A DNA stretch of 64,000 nucleotides from Caldilineaceae bacterium (GCA_020846635.1 JADLDO010000013.1:1-64000); one strand, 5' to 3'; shown: positions 1-9,674, counted from the first letter of the stretch. Program-made: numbers and translations. Notes: generated from the sequence alone by a model not told the origin.

Positions 1-2
1 AG

Positions 3-50
3 GCGGTTGAGGCAGAGAAGCCGCTGGTGACGACACCCAGCCGAGCGTAA
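3..50 (+). CDS. possible 3' end of an upstream gene
   Basis: In the third forward frame the first 50 bases read AVEAEKPLVTTPSRA and then TAA at 48-50. The other two forward frames stop within the first 30 bases. A strong plus-strand terminator follows 80 bases downstream, which fits a gene ending here. The piece is too short to assign a family, and it may be chance. Confidence 0.25.
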   Translation, partial: AVEAEKPLVTTPSRA

Positions 51-129
51 AGGTGCGCTAACCAGTATCCAGCGAGTCTGAGGGCGCAGGTTTACCCCAA
101 CTACCTCTCTTACTATACTCCTCGCAAGA

Positions 130-168
130 CCAGCGCCCCACACAAACGTGTGGGGCGCTGGCTTTTTG
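130..168 (+). terminator. intrinsic terminator, plus strand
   Basis: A perfect 14-bp stem (CCAGCGCCCCACAC pairing with GTGTGGGGCGCTGG, loop AAAC) is followed by CTTTTTG. The T run is only on the plus strand, so it ends a transcript entering from the left. Read from the other side it may also cap the response-regulator operon, but there is no T tract in that direction. Confidence 0.85.
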
Positions 169-185
169 CTGCGCGGCGGATGGCG

Positions 186-845
186 TTATTCGGGTTCATC
201 CAGCAGCTTGTGTTGGAGGGCGAAGCGCACGAGCGCGGCGCGCGTGGTCAATTCCAACTTTTCCATGATACGCGCTTTGTAGGTTTCAACCGTTTTGACG
301 CTGAGAAACAATTTCTCGGCGATCTCTTTGTTGGAATAGCCCAGGGCGATCAGCGTGAGAACTTCCTGTTCCCGTTCGCTGAGTTGCTCCAGCCGGTTAT
401 CGCTTTGCGTTGGCGTGGCAGCCGCGCTGGGATCGGTGAGGAGTGCCTGGGCATGGGCAGGATGGAGAAAGGTTCCCCCGCTGTGGACAGTGCGAATGGC
501 GGAGAGCAGCTCTTTGTCGGCGGCTTGCTTGAGGACATAGCCTGCGCCTCCGGCACGCAAGACTTGACGCAGATAGGTGCTGTCGTCGTGCATGGTGAGT
601 ACCAGGACGCGGCTTTGGGGAGCCGATTGTTGCAACAAAGGCAACACCTCCAGCCCGTTCATCCCCGGCATGTTGATATCGAGCAGGATAACATCGGGCT
701 GTACCGCTTGGGCGACGCGCAGACATTCGCTGCCATCGGAGGCTTCACCCACCACAGTCAGGTCAGGTTCCGCATTGAGCAAGGCCGTAAGCCCTGCGCG
801 CAAGACGGCATGATCATCGGCAACGAGAATACGAATTGGGTTCAT
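186..845 (-). CDS. NarL/FixJ-family response regulator
   Basis: This 219-aa cytoplasmic transcription factor is the output half of the two-component pair with the kinase 20 bases upstream. Residues 4-120 form a receiver domain: acidic pocket D10-D11, phosphoacceptor D56 in LLDINMPG, conserved T84 and K106. Residues 153-215 form a LuxR-type helix-turn-helix (LSEREQEVL, then [11 protein letters not shown] and VKTVETY). Length and layout are typical of NarL/DegU/LiaR regulators. The same-strand order kinase then regulator indicates one operon. Its signal and target genes cannot be read from the sequence. No strong ribosome site is visible before the ATG. Confidence 0.93.
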   Translation of the reverse strand: MNPIRILVADDHAVLRAGLTALLNAEPDLTVVGEASDGSECLRVAQAVQPDVILLDINMPGMNGLEVLPLLQQSAPQSRVLVLTMHDDSTYLRQVLRAGGAGYVLKQAADKELLSAIRTVHSGGTFLHPAHAQALLTDPSAAATPTQSDNRLEQLSEREQEVLTLIALGYSNKEIAEKLFLSVKTVETYKARIMEKLELTTRAALVRFALQHKLLDEPE

Positions 846-865
846 AAGAGCTTCGTCATAGGAGT

Positions 866-2419
866 CTAGTCATAGGTTTCAAGGAGCGACAGGTCGCTTT
901 CGAGTGGCGCAGCTTCCGCATCGGCAATAGGAATTTCGACATAGACCGTGGTGCCATCGCTGCTGCTTTCAATCTCTAGCCTACCGTTGAGCAGTTCGCT
1001 GCGTTCCGTCATACTGTGCAGACCGACACTGCTGCCCGCACGCAGCGCGCTTTCCACATCAAAGCCGCCGCCATTGTCCTCAATGATGGTATGGACATAG
1101 CCGTCACGCTGGCTGACGACTACGCTGAGGCTGGTTGCGTCGCTGTGCCGTGCTGAGTTGGTCATGGCCTCCTGGATGAGACGATAGAGTGAAGTGGCGA
1201 GGTTGGGAGGCAAGCGACGAGTGAGTTTGCAGTGGAGATCAACCTCCAGGTGTGGAAAGCGCACTGCAAATTCTGCCACATAACGCTCCAGGGCCGCGGC
1301 CAACCCCAGGTCGTCCAGCGAACTGGGGCGCAACTCCCGGCTCAACATACGTACATCGGTCAAAGTGGCATCCACCAACTGGTGCAGTTCGGCCATGCGT
1401 GCTTGGGCAGCAGGGTCTTGTTGTTGTGCCAATACTTTAATATGGACAAGGATCGAGGTCAACGCCTGCCCAACGCCATCATGGAGTTCACGGGCGATGC
1501 GTTTCCGCTCCTCCTCCTGTGCGCTGATGAGCCGCGAGAGGAGATGGGTGCGTGCGTTCTCCTTTTCGATGATCGATTTTTGGCTGGCTTCCAGTTCGGC
1601 GACCATTTGATTAAAGGCATCGGAGAGCGCGCCGATTTCATCGTCGTTCCAATGGGGGGCGCGCACGCTCAAATCGCCCTGTCGCAGCCGCTCGGTGGTT
1701 GTCACCAGGTCAAGGATGGGACGGGTGATCAACCATGTCAGCAGCATCGCCGCCAAAATGCCCACGCCTGCGACAATCAGGGTCGTGAGCAACAACTGCT
1801 CGGTGACGTCGGCAATCATCTCCCAGACGCGTGTTTCGGCCAAGCCCAGCCGGATTGTACCCAATTCGCCATCACGGATCGGCACAGCAAAGTCGTGAAT
1901 CTGCCCCTCGGCGTTGTAATAATGCACATGGGAAGGCTCGGTGGGCGAAACAATACGATTGGCGGCAATGATTTCGGTGGGGACAGGTTCCCCACTCTCG
2001 ACCACGCCATTCGCATCCCGAAACGCACTGAACAAGGCCCGGTCTTGATTGTCCAACACAAAGGCATAGCGGGTATCGGGGTGATGCTGCATGGTATCCG
2101 CCAGTAGAATACCTAGACCCTCACTGTCGCCGCGGCCCATGAGCACAGCCGCGCGACCTGAAAGATCGCTGGCAACGGCAAATCCGCGGTGATCGAGTTC
2201 GGCCAAGAGTGTCCTGACCATGACATTCCGCACTTGCAAGGTCACGGCGAGGCCCAGGCAGATGGTCAGCCCCAACACCATGCCCATGATCTTGGTGCTG
2301 ACGCTGACACTGGTAATGGCAACCAAAAGGCGTTGCAGCCAGGGATGACCTTTGGCCCATTCGCCGGCGCGGTCTAAAGCAAGGGTATCGGATGGCTGTG
2401 CAGATGATAAGCGGTTCAT
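866..2419 (-). CDS. membrane sensor histidine kinase (HisKA_3)
   Basis: This 517-aa NarX/LiaS/DegS-type kinase has TM1 at about 44-64, an extracytoplasmic sensor region at 65-205, TM2 at about 208-232, HAMP at about 232-285, then the dimerisation domain with phospho-accepting H313 in [12 protein letters not shown] and a HATPase_c domain at about 400-500 (N box NSARHSDA, G1 box DNGGGF, G2 GLHSM). It phosphorylates the regulator encoded just downstream. The periplasmic part resembles the single-Cache/double-helix sensors common in this class, but no ligand can be named. It is transcribed away from the lipoprotein gene at 2575, and the 155-base gap between them must hold both promoters. Confidence 0.93.
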   Translation of the reverse strand: MNRLSSAQPSDTLALDRAGEWAKGHPWLQRLLVAITSVSVSTKIMGMVLGLTICLGLAVTLQVRNVMVRTLLAELDHRGFAVASDLSGRAAVLMGRGDSEGLGILLADTMQHHPDTRYAFVLDNQDRALFSAFRDANGVVESGEPVPTEIIAANRIVSPTEPSHVHYYNAEGQIHDFAVPIRDGELGTIRLGLAETRVWEMIADVTEQLLLTTLIVAGVGILAAMLLTWLITRPILDLVTTTERLRQGDLSVRAPHWNDDEIGALSDAFNQMVAELEASQKSIIEKENARTHLLSRLISAQEEERKRIARELHDGVGQALTSILVHIKVLAQQQDPAAQARMAELHQLVDATLTDVRMLSRELRPSSLDDLGLAAALERYVAEFAVRFPHLEVDLHCKLTRRLPPNLATSLYRLIQEAMTNSARHSDATSLSVVVSQRDGYVHTIIEDNGGGFDVESALRAGSSVGLHSMTERSELLNGRLEIESSSDGTTVYVEIPIADAEAAPLESDLSLLETYD

Positions 2420-2574
2420 GTCTTGCGATTATAGGGGAGAATGGCGAACGCGTCCAGATACACCCGGATCGGACGAGGGCTAACTGACGTGATAGAATCT
2501 ATGGATGATAATGGTTGTGAATTTTGGGACAAACGCTCTTGTAGAAAACAGATAGCTTGGACGGATGGGACGCG

Positions 2575-3765
2575 ATGACTATGCAGGCACAAAGAAATAA
2601 GCGATGTAAAGGGTATCTCTGGACGCTGTTTCTCCTCGTCCTGCTCATGGCGGGCTGTGCGCCCTCGGCAAGTCGAGGGGTTGCCAGCGCGAATGTCGTG
2701 GCCGCGCTGAGTGGCGAGGTCGATGCTGCCTTTGCGCGCGCCTATGAACCGATGCCCTTCAACTTTCCGCATGACCACGGCGCCCATCCACAATACCAAA
2801 CCGAATGGTGGTATTACACGGGCAATTTGGCCGATGCCCAGGGCAATCCATATGGCTTTCAGTTTACGATTTTCCGCAGCGCACTGACGCCCACCATGCC
2901 CGCGCGCGAATCCGACCTGGCGACCAATCAGATCTACATGGCGCACTTTGCCGTCAGCGATGGCCCTGGCAACAGCCATGAGAGCTTTGAGCGCTTTAGC
3001 CGCGGGGCAGGGGGCTTGGCGGGCGCAACTGGCGATCCCGAAGTGGCGATCTGGCTGGAGGATTGGCAGGTGACACAGCCTGTCTCCGGCACGATGCGGA
3101 TACAGGCGCAGGCGACAACCGAGGATGGCAAGCAGGTGGCGATTGATCTGCAACTGCGCGAGACGCGGCCACCTGTGCTGCATGGCAACGCGGGGTTGAG
3201 CCAAAAGGGGCCGGAGGCGGGCAACGCCAGCTATTATTACAGCCTTGTGGGGCTGGAGACAACCGGCACGCTGACGACGCGCGGGCGCACAGTGGAGGTC
3301 AGCGGCCTAAGCTGGATGGATCACGAGTTTGGTACGAGTGCGCTCAGTGGTAACGCCGTGGGCTGGGATTGGTTTAGCCTGCAATTGGAGAATGGCGTGG
3401 CCTTGATGTTGGCGCAGATTCGTACCGCCGATGGCGGTTCGATTGGCGAATTCGAGGGCACGCTGGTCATGGCGGATGGCAGCCAAACACGCATCACCAA
3501 CAAGGATTTTGCGCTAGAGGTGTTGGCCCAGTGGACAAGCCCGACCACAGGCGTCACCTATCCCGCGGCCTGGCGCCTGACCGCACCCGCCTTCGATCTG
3601 AACCTGGAGATCACCCCACTGCTGCGCGACCAGGAGATGAAGGTCAGCTATGTCTATTGGGAAGGCGCGGTCAACGCCGAAGGCAGCATGGCAGGCGCGC
3701 CCGTTGCAGGACGCGGCTATGTCGAACTAACCGGCTACAGCAGCGGTGAGGGCTTCCATCGCTGA
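2575..3765 (+). CDS. CrtC/AttH-like lipocalin-domain lipoprotein
   Basis: A 396-aa exported lipoprotein. The N terminus has a basic segment, a hydrophobic core and a lipobox LMAGC with C28 as the lipidated residue. The body matches the hydroxyneurosporene hydratase (CrtC)/AttH family: EWWYYTGNL near residue 75, [17 protein letters not shown] and [12 protein letters not shown] are family hallmarks of the twin lipocalin-like fold. Lipoprotein members outside carotenoid clusters are usually of unknown function, and no carotenoid gene is near, so a CrtC reaction should not be assumed. I chose ATG 2575, preceded by GGATGGGA, over the in-frame TTG at 2557. Confidence 0.82.
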   Translation: MTMQAQRNKRCKGYLWTLFLLVLLMAGCAPSASRGVASANVVAALSGEVDAAFARAYEPMPFNFPHDHGAHPQYQTEWWYYTGNLADAQGNPYGFQFTIFRSALTPTMPARESDLATNQIYMAHFAVSDGPGNSHESFERFSRGAGGLAGATGDPEVAIWLEDWQVTQPVSGTMRIQAQATTEDGKQVAIDLQLRETRPPVLHGNAGLSQKGPEAGNASYYYSLVGLETTGTLTTRGRTVEVSGLSWMDHEFGTSALSGNAVGWDWFSLQLENGVALMLAQIRTADGGSIGEFEGTLVMADGSQTRITNKDFALEVLAQWTSPTTGVTYPAAWRLTAPAFDLNLEITPLLRDQEMKVSYVYWEGAVNAEGSMAGAPVAGRGYVELTGYSSGEGFHR

Positions 3766-3984
3766 GTCTCATCCATGAAGCGCCAGTGAGCAAGAATCTC
3801 TGTCAAAAGACGTACCACTTCTCTTGATTTTGCCATAGGCAAAGCCTCTCAATGCTACTTTAATAGAGACATGGTCTAGTAGAGCCTGAACCTCCTAAAC
3901 ATTCTTCGTTTTATGGCGTTTCGGTACTCTCATATTCCATCGCGATTCTATCCAAAAGTATCTAAAATTTGAGAAAGAGAAGAG

Positions 3985-5361
3985 ATGAATCTTCGTAGTC
4001 TGCGACGTACAATCATGCTATCGCTTGTTTGTCTACTGTGTGCAGGAATTCTGGCGCCAACCGCGCAGGCAGAAAGCACAGCCGTAGCCTCTGGTTTCAC
4101 CTATCAGGGCGCATTGGTGTTGAGTGGAACTCCCGTGAATAGCACTTGTGATTTTGAATTCACACTCTATGATGCCTTGACCGGTGGCTCTGTGGTGGGG
4201 AGTGCGTTCACGCAAAACGATGTGGCGGTAACAAGTGGGCTGTTTACGGTGGAACTGGACTTCGGCGCAAATGTCTTTGACGGCGCGCCGCGTTGGTTGG
4301 CGATCCGTGTGCGCTGTGGCGAGGAGGCAGATTTCAACTTGCTTTCGCCGCGCCATAAGCTGACGGTTGTGCCCCAGGCGTTGTATGCCCGCCAGGTGTC
4401 GTGGAACGGCATCACGGACGTGCCTGCTGCTTTGGCTGATGGTGACAATGATACGATCTATACGGCAGGATATGGTCTTACCATCACCGATAGCTCCTTT
4501 GCTGTCAACACCAGCACAGTTCAGAGCCGGGTGACGGGCATTTGTGCTGTTGGGGAGGGAATCCAGCAGATCAATGCCGATGGCACTGTCGTTTGTGACA
4601 ACTTCACTGGTACACCCGCTCCCAGCCCATCCAACATTGTGTGGGTGGCAAAAGTAGACGGCGACTTCACGACCATTACGGCTGCTCTGGACAGCATCAT
4701 CGACGCTTCGGCAGAGAATCCCTATCTGATTAAAGTCGCTCCGGGTGTCTATGTGGAGCATATCACTCTTAAGGATTATGTGGACATTGAGGGGAGCGGC
4801 CAAAATGTTACCATCGTTCGTGGCTTCCTCCCCATGGCTACCGTCTTCAGCAACGGTAACACCACGGCAGAGGTACGCTCTTTGAGCATAGAAAACAACA
4901 TGGGTGACGGCATTTCAACCGTTGGTGACATTAGCACGCCTTCGGATAAAGTTCGATTTGACCAGATCGCGATTCGTGTAGTCCCTACTGCCCCTGGCGT
5001 TGCTGGGGTTCGCAACAATACTTCATCCCCGACATTCTCTAATGTCACAATCGATGTAGAAGGTACTAGTTCGGTATTTGGCATGGACAACCTCGGATTA
5101 TCATCACCTTCCCTCTACAATGTTACTATTGTGGCAGAAGGCACTCCCGGTTTTGGCCTGTTAGTGAACGGGGGGGCAGTTACCGTTCGCGAGTCGTCTA
5201 TTACAGGTAATGTAAATAGCGTGTTTGCTCCTATCCCTGGATCGACGAAGATTGCCAATACGATGTTGGGTGGGCTAGCAGCCGGTATCGGTTTAACTTG
5301 TGTTGGGGCGTACAATGAGAATTTTGCTGAGCTTCCCCCAACTTGTTTTGGCCTTCCCTAG
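3985..5361 (+). CDS. secreted protein with right-handed beta-helix
   Basis: A 458-aa secreted protein. Residues 1-29 are a Sec signal peptide ending in AQA. Residues about 36-130 carry a domain seen in many secreted proteins of environmental bacteria (FTYQGAL, then FEFTLYDALTGGS and GLFTVELDFG). From about residue 215 a pectinesterase-like right-handed beta-helix begins (DFTTITAALDS, IKVAPGVYVEHI, DIEGSG, NVTIV) and runs to the C terminus. Pectinesterase catalytic residues are not evident, so a binding or structural surface role is more likely. The ribosome site is the purine run GAGAAAGAGAAGAG before ATG. The small secreted gene 21 bases downstream is probably co-transcribed. The second half is visibly more AT-rich than neighbours. 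Confidence 0.7.
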   Translation: MNLRSLRRTIMLSLVCLLCAGILAPTAQAESTAVASGFTYQGALVLSGTPVNSTCDFEFTLYDALTGGSVVGSAFTQNDVAVTSGLFTVELDFGANVFDGAPRWLAIRVRCGEEADFNLLSPRHKLTVVPQALYARQVSWNGITDVPAALADGDNDTIYTAGYGLTITDSSFAVNTSTVQSRVTGICAVGEGIQQINADGTVVCDNFTGTPAPSPSNIVWVAKVDGDFTTITAALDSIIDASAENPYLIKVAPGVYVEHITLKDYVDIEGSGQNVTIVRGFLPMATVFSNGNTTAEVRSLSIENNMGDGISTVGDISTPSDKVRFDQIAIRVVPTAPGVAGVRNNTSSPTFSNVTIDVEGTSSVFGMDNLGLSSPSLYNVTIVAEGTPGFGLLVNGGAVTVRESSITGNVNSVFAPIPGSTKIANTMLGGLAAGIGLTCVGAYNENFAELPPTCFGLP

Positions 5362-5382
5362 GATCAAGGGAAAAGAAACGCT

Positions 5383-5736
5383 ATGATGATCCACAAAGCA
5401 AAGCGGTACACGTTCGGTGCCATGCTCTTGATCGCAATGATCCTGTTCACCTTGCCCTACGCAGCACAAGCCGCCGAGCGACAGATCAGCAACGGCATTG
5501 CCCGTTGGACGATTAGCAACGGTGGCGGCAGCAGCAGCGGCAGCGGCTATCAACTGACAGGAACCGTGGGCCAGCCGGACGCCAACTCCATCAGTCTCAC
5601 AGAGAATGGCTATGGATTGAGCGGAGGGTTCTGGGGGCCTGGCGTGGGTCGAGCGCCGACCGCGCTTGACCCGTCGGAGCAGCCATCCCCCAATGAGCCT
5701 GCCCGTCGCATTCTCCTACCGTTGATTCAACAGTAA
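5383..5736 (+). CDS. small secreted protein with C-terminal LLPLI tag
   Basis: A 117-aa protein of unknown function. A signal peptide (to about residue 29, AQAAE) is followed by a Gly/Ser-rich stretch and the motif TGTVGQPDA ... GYGLSGGFW. This motif recurs, from memory, in secreted or surface proteins of Chloroflexota and Planctomycetes. The chain ends in RRILLPLIQQ, a short hydrophobic tail resembling tags on other secreted proteins of this window. It follows the beta-helix protein by 21 bases and is ended by a clear terminator, so the two form a small operon for surface proteins. Confidence 0.65.
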   Translation: MMIHKAKRYTFGAMLLIAMILFTLPYAAQAAERQISNGIARWTISNGGGSSSGSGYQLTGTVGQPDANSISLTENGYGLSGGFWGPGVGRAPTALDPSEQPSPNEPARRILLPLIQQ

Positions 5737-5749
5737 CATCATCCACACC

Positions 5750-5789
5750 CCTTCCCGGAAGCTCCAGCCTTCCGGGAAGGTTTTTCTTT
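5750..5789 (+). terminator. intrinsic terminator
   Basis: A 12-bp perfect stem (CCTTCCCGGAAG with CTTCCGGGAAGG, loop CTCCAGC) is followed by TTTTTCTTT. It lies directly after the stop of the small secreted gene and ends that two-gene unit. The stem sequence resembles the hairpin at 55085-55116. Confidence 0.92.
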
Positions 5790-5800
5790 GGCTGAACTGC

Positions 5801-6322
5801 CTATTCCTGCAGGCGCGCCTGCGCCAAACGCAGCACTTCGCGCTCGCCCGCAAAGGTGAGGATACGGGCGGCGTGATCCAGGGAGAACCAGCCCACGGCA
5901 TCCACCTCATAGCTGTCATCGCTCAACGCACCACCAGTTGCTCGCAGCAGATAGAAATCCACCGACTTGTGGACTAATTCGGGTATCTCTTTGCGATAGG
6001 TGTCCCAATACCAATAGTCAATGCGTTTGAGAAAGGCTTCATGCTCGGTGTACAGGCCGACTTCTTCGTGGACTTCGCGCATGGCAGTCTCTAGCGCGGA
6101 CTCATTCCCCTCGCGCGAGCCTTTGGGCAGTTGCCAGCGGCGACCGCCGCGCGTGGCGATCAGCGCCACTTCGATGGTTCCCTCAACCGTTCCTGCATCG
6201 CTCCCTGGCCCATCCACGCGCCGGTAGGCCACGCCCCCGGCAGAATTGTCGTGCCGGATGCGTGCCCAGGTCTCTTTGGTCTGTGCCGAGATTTCGGGCA
6301 GAGATGAACGCTTGATGCTCAC
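5801..6322 (-). CDS. Nudix hydrolase
   Basis: A 173-aa cytoplasmic hydrolase of nucleoside diphosphate-X compounds. The Nudix box is complete: G-x5-E-x7-REVHEEVGL, at about residues 60-82, providing the Mg2+-binding glutamates. The surrounding sequence (SAGGVAYRR, LPKGSREG, YWYWDTYRKE) resembles the Ap4A/NADH-diphosphatase-like general Nudix group; the substrate cannot be told. The reading frame extends further upstream but there overlaps the neighbouring gene. I chose GTG 6322, 13 bases after the neighbour's stop, with TTAGGAAATT as ribosome site. Confidence 0.85.
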   Translation of the reverse strand: MSIKRSSLPEISAQTKETWARIRHDNSAGGVAYRRVDGPGSDAGTVEGTIEVALIATRGGRRWQLPKGSREGNESALETAMREVHEEVGLYTEHEAFLKRIDYWYWDTYRKEIPELVHKSVDFYLLRATGGALSDDSYEVDAVGWFSLDHAARILTFAGEREVLRLAQARLQE

Positions 6323-6335
6323 AGGCGAGAATTTC

Positions 6336-6923
6336 CTAAGGTTCAATTTCCTTATGTTGATCTTGCTCTTGATCCTGCTCTTGGCCCTGCCCGGTATCTT
6401 GTTTTTTCCGCTGCCGGTGAGGAGTGGTTGTTGGTTTGCCCCGCAGCGGGCCATCGGCCAGAGCAACTGCCAGCGCTTGGACGACACGCAGCCAGTTGTT
6501 GGGGGGCTGTGCCACCAATGCGTTCGGCAGCCACATAGGATTGACAAAAATCATGGCCCCGGCAAGCTCATTGGGCGTCCATACCGTGCGCGCCCGCGCC
6601 ACGATTACAAAGGTATCCATCCACTTATCAAGCAACACCAACCATGAGGCAATGTCCAGCGCCATACCCACATGGAGCAAGGGATAGGGAGCCTCTCCCG
6701 CTTCAAAGTAGACGATCAACGTGCCGTCCGGGGTAGCCCATGTGCGTTCGGCGGTAAGCAGCCCCGGTCGTTTGCCCAGCGTGCCCCAGGCTTGCAAACT
6801 GCGATGCAGTTCGGTGACGATTGGGGGCAGGAGGGACGCGCCTAGTTGGGCCAGCGGCTGTGCGCCGGCGGGCGGTTGGTCGGTAGAGACAAGGGCGTGA
6901 TCACGAATGAAATAGTTTGGCAT
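6336..6923 (-). CDS. hypothetical protein with Gln/Glu/Asp-rich tail
   Basis: 195 aa, no family recognised. There is no signal peptide or transmembrane segment. The first 150 residues look like a compact globular domain (PNYFIRDHALVST, TPDGTLIVYFEAG, PMWLPNALVAQPP). The last 35 residues are low complexity, made of alternating Gln, Glu, Asp and Lys. It lies between CorA (21 bases away) and the Nudix gene (13 bases) on the same strand, so the three are probably co-transcribed. Confidence 0.6.
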   Translation of the reverse strand: MPNYFIRDHALVSTDQPPAGAQPLAQLGASLLPPIVTELHRSLQAWGTLGKRPGLLTAERTWATPDGTLIVYFEAGEAPYPLLHVGMALDIASWLVLLDKWMDTFVIVARARTVWTPNELAGAMIFVNPMWLPNALVAQPPNNWLRVVQALAVALADGPLRGKPTTTPHRQRKKQDTGQGQEQDQEQDQHKEIEP

Positions 6924-6944
6924 CGACGTTCTCTCTAGGTCCTG

Positions 6945-7925
6945 CTAAAGCCAGTTGCGGCGACGGAAGTAAAGAACCATCACCGCGGCGATCGCTAAAA
7001 AAATGAGCCAGACCAGCGGGTATGCCCAGGGCCGGCTTAACTCCGGCATAAAATCAAAATTCATGCCATAGATACCTGCCACAAAGCTCAAGGGCATGAA
7101 GATCGTCGAGATGATCGTCAGCACCTTCATGATCTCGTTGAGGCGGTTGCTAGCAAGGGTGAGATGGGTTGTCATCGTGCCTTGCACCAACTCGCGCATA
7201 CTTTCTGCGATGTCGACAAAGCGCAACATATGGTCATAGAGGTCTTGGAAATAGATACGCGCCTCGGTGGGAATGGTGCTGAGATCGTCATGGGCGAGAT
7301 GCTCGAAGACCTCGCGTTGGGGCAACAGAATGCGGCGTATACGCAGTGTGCTGCTCTTGGCCGTGAGGATTTCGTTGAGAATGGCACGTTCGTCGGAGGA
7401 ATTTGACTGAAAGATAATATCACCCAACTCCTCAATGCGCGTCTCGAACTGATCCAACAGCGCCATATAGCCATCTACCTGTCGATCCAGCATTTCGTAG
7501 AGGAGCAGGGCAATACCGCGCGCCAATCCTCGATCCTGATGATATTCCTTATGCCACATCTTGTTAATGGTGACGCTGGGCGTTTCATGGACGGTGACGA
7601 GATAGTTTGGCCCCACAAAGACATCAATCTCGCGCGTATGAATATCCATCGGCTCATCACCCAGCGAGAGCGAATGAAAGACCAAATAGAGATAGCCGCC
7701 ATAGTCATCGACCTTAGGCACATGGATTTCGTTGATGGCATCTTCCACAGCCAAGTGATGGAATTGAAAGAGCTTGGTCAGGACCATCTTCTGGTCCTCA
7801 TCACCGGCGGACTCCATATCCACCCAAACGCGCGCTTGGGGATCTTTGAGCGCGTTTGGGACCTGGGCAATGGGCAGATCATCCACCAATGCACCGCTGC
7901 GGTGGCGATAGAGGACGCGTATCAT
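6945..7925 (-). CDS. corA: CorA-family Mg2+/Co2+ transporter
   Basis: 326 aa, typical length for the pentameric divalent-cation channel CorA. A long cytoplasmic domain with the alpha/beta fold and long helix is followed by two C-terminal transmembrane helices at about 262-283 and 298-318. The signature YGMNFDFMPE sits at the end of TM1 and forms the selectivity mouth. The C terminus is basic (FRRRNWL), as usual. It starts 12 bases after the sugar dehydrogenase gene and precedes the hypothetical protein gene by 21 bases, so a shared transcript is likely. No Mg2+ riboswitch was recognised, since the upstream space is coding. Confidence 0.95.
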   Translation of the reverse strand: MIRVLYRHRSGALVDDLPIAQVPNALKDPQARVWVDMESAGDEDQKMVLTKLFQFHHLAVEDAINEIHVPKVDDYGGYLYLVFHSLSLGDEPMDIHTREIDVFVGPNYLVTVHETPSVTINKMWHKEYHQDRGLARGIALLLYEMLDRQVDGYMALLDQFETRIEELGDIIFQSNSSDERAILNEILTAKSSTLRIRRILLPQREVFEHLAHDDLSTIPTEARIYFQDLYDHMLRFVDIAESMRELVQGTMTTHLTLASNRLNEIMKVLTIISTIFMPLSFVAGIYGMNFDFMPELSRPWAYPLVWLIFLAIAAVMVLYFRRRNWL

Positions 7926-7937
7926 ACGGAGCGCAAC

Positions 7938-9311
7938 CTATTCGGACTTGGATATCGTCGGTAGATAGCTGGAAGGAGTCGGGGTTGCCGTAGGCTGGGG
8001 AGGCGCTGTAGGCAGCGGGGTCGCCGTTGGAAGTGGCTCATCAATTTGGTAAATCTCGCCGCCATCATAACTGACCACATAGACATTTCCAGTTTCATCG
8101 TCGCCAAAGGTCGTAATGCGAAAGTCGGTATTCAGCAGTTCGCTCGTCGCCCAGGCCGCTCCATCCTTTTGCATGCCCCAGATACGCCCGGTACAGAAAT
8201 CGCCATAGAGATAGATGGGCGCTTGGTTGGGGTCGAGGGATGCATAGACAAATCCACCTGTGACCGAGCAGTCTCCGTTGGCGTGGTCATAGATGATAAC
8301 GGGTGCGGTCAAGCCTGTGCGGTCACAATCCTGTGCGCCGCCGGGTGGATAGCAAACATTACCCTCGACAATGGGCCAGCCGTAGTTTTGCCCACCATTG
8401 CCAATATCCGCCGCGGCAATATGGTTGATCTCCTCATAATTGCCCTGCCCCACATCGGCAATATAGAGATCGCCTGTGGCGCGGTCAAAGTGGAAGCGCC
8501 ACGGGTTGCGCAGCCCCCAGGCCCAGATTTCATCACGAAAGCCTTGTGTATCGACAAAGGGATTATCGGCAGGTACGGTGTACGTGCCTGTCGCTCCCAC
8601 TTCAATACGCAGAATCTTGCCGTGAAGCGAGGCCGGATTTTGGGCGTTATCAAAGAAATCACCCCCCTCGCCGCCATCACCCATACCGATATAGAGATAC
8701 TCATCCGGGCCAAAGAGAATATGCCCGCCATTGTGATTGCTCGCGGGTTGGTTGATTTTCAAGATCGGTTCTTCGCTGGCTGCATCAGCGACATTCGGAT
8801 CGTCACTGATGTGAAAGCGCGCAATGACCGTGTCATGTATCGTGTTGGGATCACCTGTATCGGGAGGCACCTGATTGGTTTTGCTGATGTAGTTGACAAA
8901 AAAGTAGCCTTCCTCGGCAAAGTTCGGCGGGAAGGCTATCCCCAGGAGGCCGCACTCACCGCAGGTGATGAACACCCGGTCGGATATGTCCAGAAAGGGT
9001 GTCGTAAGGCGCTGCCCATCCTGTACAATATGGACGAGGCCGCCCCGCTCCAAGACAAAGAGGCGATTGCTGCCGTCGTTGGCGTGGGTCACTTCAATCG
9101 GGTTGTTAAAGCCATCTTCAATAAGCCGCAAGTGGATGGCCGGCCATGTGACCGCGCCAGGGCTGGCATAGGCGTTCATGATGCCCAGCAAGCCTAGCGC
9201 GAAAGCGGTTGTCACCAAGATCATGCTGATGTGCCAGCGGCGCTGGCGACGTGAAGAATTGATTTGACCTGCGGGAAGATTGGCGGTTGAGTCAAAGCGC
9301 GCGTCCAACAT
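7938..9311 (-). CDS. secreted PQQ-type sugar (sorbosone) dehydrogenase
   Basis: A 457-aa exported six-bladed beta-propeller of the soluble glucose/sorbosone dehydrogenase family. After a membrane signal or anchor (about residues 28-48) come family motifs: THANDGSNRLFVLERGG, LGIAFPPNF, NHNGGHILFGPD, YLYIGMGDGG, WAWGLRNPWRF and IADVGQ. These proteins oxidise aldoses or polyols outside the cytoplasm with PQQ; the true substrate is unknown. A Thr/Pro-rich linker leads to the C-terminal tag SSYLPTISKSE. I chose ATG 9311 because AGGAG lies 7 bases upstream; in-frame starts further up lack this. No PQQ biosynthesis genes are nearby. Confidence 0.86.
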   Translation of the reverse strand: MLDARFDSTANLPAGQINSSRRQRRWHISMILVTTAFALGLLGIMNAYASPGAVTWPAIHLRLIEDGFNNPIEVTHANDGSNRLFVLERGGLVHIVQDGQRLTTPFLDISDRVFITCGECGLLGIAFPPNFAEEGYFFVNYISKTNQVPPDTGDPNTIHDTVIARFHISDDPNVADAASEEPILKINQPASNHNGGHILFGPDEYLYIGMGDGGEGGDFFDNAQNPASLHGKILRIEVGATGTYTVPADNPFVDTQGFRDEIWAWGLRNPWRFHFDRATGDLYIADVGQGNYEEINHIAAADIGNGGQNYGWPIVEGNVCYPPGGAQDCDRTGLTAPVIIYDHANGDCSVTGGFVYASLDPNQAPIYLYGDFCTGRIWGMQKDGAAWATSELLNTDFRITTFGDDETGNVYVVSYDGGEIYQIDEPLPTATPLPTAPPQPTATPTPSSYLPTISKSE

Positions 9312-9458
9312 CAAGTCACTCCTAGCTCTCTTGATCATAACCTGCGAGAGGCACATGCAGGTATCCATACCCCCGTCTGCTGTCTAGTCTTCCGCAATCA
9401 TACCATAGCGCCCAGAGAGCGGTAAACAGGAGAACCCGCACCGGAGACCCCACCCTAA

Positions 9459-9551
9459 CCCTCCCCAAACAGGGAGGGACCTGTGGTTTCGTAAACACCG
9501 ATCCTGATCCGTTGACCGCGGCGCTCCGGCTCCCTTCCTGTTTGGGGAGCG
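9459..9551. repeat. REP-like inverted repeat pair
   Basis: CCCTCCC (9459-9465) and GGGAGGG (9472-9478) form a small hairpin. A near-identical reverse copy of its CTCCCCAAACAGG core lies at about 9532-9551 (CCTGTTTGGGGAG), so the two halves can also pair over a longer distance. The rest of the 9312-9674 gap holds GC-rich non-coding sequence and a terminator. It resembles widespread CCCTAACCCTC-type intergenic palindromes. Confidence 0.6.
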
Positions 9552-9600
9552 CGCCCAGGGGGCTCCCACCTTTGGGCGCGGGTGGAAGTTCTGGTTTCCT

Positions 9601-9639
9601 CCCACAACAAAACCGTCCTCCCCAGCTTGGGGAGGACGG
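9601..9639 (-). terminator. intrinsic terminator, minus strand
   Basis: An 11-bp perfect stem at 9613-9639 (CCGTCCTCCCC with GGGGAGGACGG) is followed on the minus strand by TTTTGTTG. It lies 36 bases beyond the stop of the protease gene and ends the PrsW-like/protease operon. Confidence 0.88.
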
Positions 9640-9674
9640 TCGTGATCTACTATCTCTGTTAGGCCCCGCGTGGA

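Noticed and set aside
2575-3765. Carotenoid 1,2-hydratase
   Set aside because: Lipoprotein signal and absence of carotenoid genes argue against this function, although the fold is CrtC-like.
8046-9197. 383-codon plus-strand frame opposite the sugar dehydrogenase
   Set aside because: Antisense shadow of a well-supported beta-propeller gene; no ribosome site or known motif.
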